NCBI GenBank assembly: GCA_024401565.1
Contig: JAKSKU010000019.1
Location: 1-48,979, forward strand
Direction of reading: 5' to 3'
DNA: 48,979 nucleotides
DNA from: Paludibacteraceae bacterium
GTDB lineage: Bacteria; Bacteroidota; Bacteroidia; Bacteroidales; Paludibacteraceae
Shown: positions 48,367 to 48,979 of the stretch, piece by piece
How positions within the stretch are numbered: the first letter of the stretch is position 1
Layout: each line of letters opens with the position of its first letter
Position numbers and translations under genes: made by a program
Notes under the pieces: model-generated
What the model was told of the DNA's origin: nothing
Database searches by the model: none
Seen by the model: only the letters and a program-made list of their open reading frames with translations

Positions 48367-48398
48367 CGAAGATAGTGAAAATTTTTGGATTTATCAAA
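48367..48398 (-). promoter_or_regulatory. Promoter of the mobilisation operon
   Basis: TTTG (48398-48395), 20-nt spacer, TATCTTCG (48374-48367) on the minus strand. Transcription would start near 48360, so the candidate oriT hairpins are also in the mRNA leader. Confidence 0.75.
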
Positions 48399-48753
48399 CT
48401 CTTTTTTTCTGATAAAAAGAGCAAAAATTTGAAACTGTAAAACCTGTTGGTTTGGCTTTGGAAAATTGCAGTTTTCTCTGGAATTTTTCACCACATTTTT
48501 TTGGCGTAAGATTGTTCTGAACAAAACGGAATCCGTGAGGATCAGCATTGTCTGATGAAGAGGATGAAAGAGTTCAAAGAATATGCTTGTTCCAAATGGA
48601 TTTGGATGAACGGAGGCTTAGACCTCAAATTAGACTGTTTTTAGGCAGAATAAGGCACTTTTCTTTGTTTGATGCAGTTCTGTCTGCAAAAGGCAAAGAA
48701 AGTGCGAAAAAAGCGTTTTAGGCGACGTAAGAAGTTGAAAGATAGGAAAAAAG
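48399..48753. other. Non-coding stretch with one hairpin
   Basis: No gene seen apart from a doubtful 29-codon plus-strand frame (48557-48646, MKRMKEFKEYACSK...). A hairpin lies at 48655-48705 (GCACTT/AAGTGC, CTTTG/CAAAG and an inner TGCAG/CTGCA). Confidence 0.6.
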
Positions 48754-48979
48754 GTGGGTAATGTGCGTAACGTGCGTAACGTGCGTAATGTGGGTAACGT
48801 GCGTAATGTGCGTAATGTGCGTAACGTGCGTAATGTGCGTAACGTGCGTAATGTGCGTAATGTGCGTAATGTGCGTAACGTGGGTAACGTGCGTAATGTG
48901 CGTAATGTGCGTAACGTGGGTAACGTGGGTAACGTGCGTAATGTGCGTAACGTGGGTAACGTGCGTAACGTGGGTAACG
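48754..48979. repeat. 9-bp minisatellite, 25 units, running off the window
   Basis: Twenty-five contiguous copies of GTGSGTAAY (48754-48978) differ only at position 4 (C or G) and position 9 (T or C). GTGCGTAAT and GTGCGTAAC dominate; GTGGGTAAC occurs six times and GTGGGTAAT once. Two plus-strand frames and all three minus-strand frames stay open through it (minus: Thr-His-Val/Ile), but no start or gene is evident. It could be an iteron array or a recombination-prone spacer. Confidence 0.9.

Noticed and set aside
48754-48979. CRISPR array
   Set aside because: Units are 9 bp with no spacers; this is a tandem minisatellite.

Overview
The window reads as part of a large mobile element, most likely a plasmid or integrative conjugative element, from a member of the Bacteroidota (Bacteroidales). 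The promoters follow the Bacteroidota form TTTG-N19-21-TAnnTTTG. The genes include PcfJ/PcfK, DUF3945, RadC, BspA-type leucine-rich repeat, histone-H1-like and MobA/MobB/MobC-type proteins. A giant surface protein ends in a type IX secretion (T9SS) sorting domain; T9SS is common in Prevotellaceae and Porphyromonadaceae and mostly absent from gut Bacteroides, so a Prevotella-like host is my best guess. No replication initiator, integrase, rRNA, tRNA or CRISPR array was recognised.

Region 1 (1-14,110, minus strand) is a run of ten short transcription units. Each has a nearly identical promoter and 5' leader, one to five small accessory genes, usually an intrinsic terminator, and a 200-450 bp spacer. 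The spacers carry a family of tiny hairpins (4-5 bp stems, usually 4-nt loops starting with T) whose stems differ between copies but still pair. Recognisable products are a leucine-rich repeat protein, a secreted protein, a Cys-rich protein, PcfJ, PcfK and RadC; the rest are small acidic hypotheticals.

Region 2 (14,286-22,288, plus strand) starts at a divergent promoter and has a ~1.1 kb purine-rich, hairpin-rich leader with an attenuator-like terminator. Two DUF3945-type proteins and an unknown protein follow, then three consecutive genes that share an unnamed module. The last of these also carries a phosphoribosyltransferase-like and a MutS-I-like segment.

Region 3 (22,360-34,607, plus) is a surface operon: a small protein, a lipoprotein, a TraO-like outer-membrane barrel and a 3,375-residue T9SS-exported adhesin-like protein.

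Region 4 (34,642-42,121, plus) has a small operon (unknown, ribbon-helix-helix, SLOG/DUF2493, ASCH). It is followed by a PstI/BsuBI-type restriction-modification cassette flanked by ~235 bp direct repeats, and then a fused nuclease-methylase-specificity protein.

Region 5 (42,122-48,979) has a strongly predicted ~100-nt small RNA, four copies of a 17-bp motif TTACCAAAnnTGTCACA, a histone-H1-like gene, and the minus-strand mobilisation operon (MobA-like, relaxase, coupling protein). Three strong hairpins upstream of that operon mark a candidate oriT. A 9-bp minisatellite (25 units) runs off the right edge. Together the genes suggest a self-transmissible or mobilisable element with a processing and transfer module, a defence module, a surface-adhesion module and a swappable cargo of small genes.
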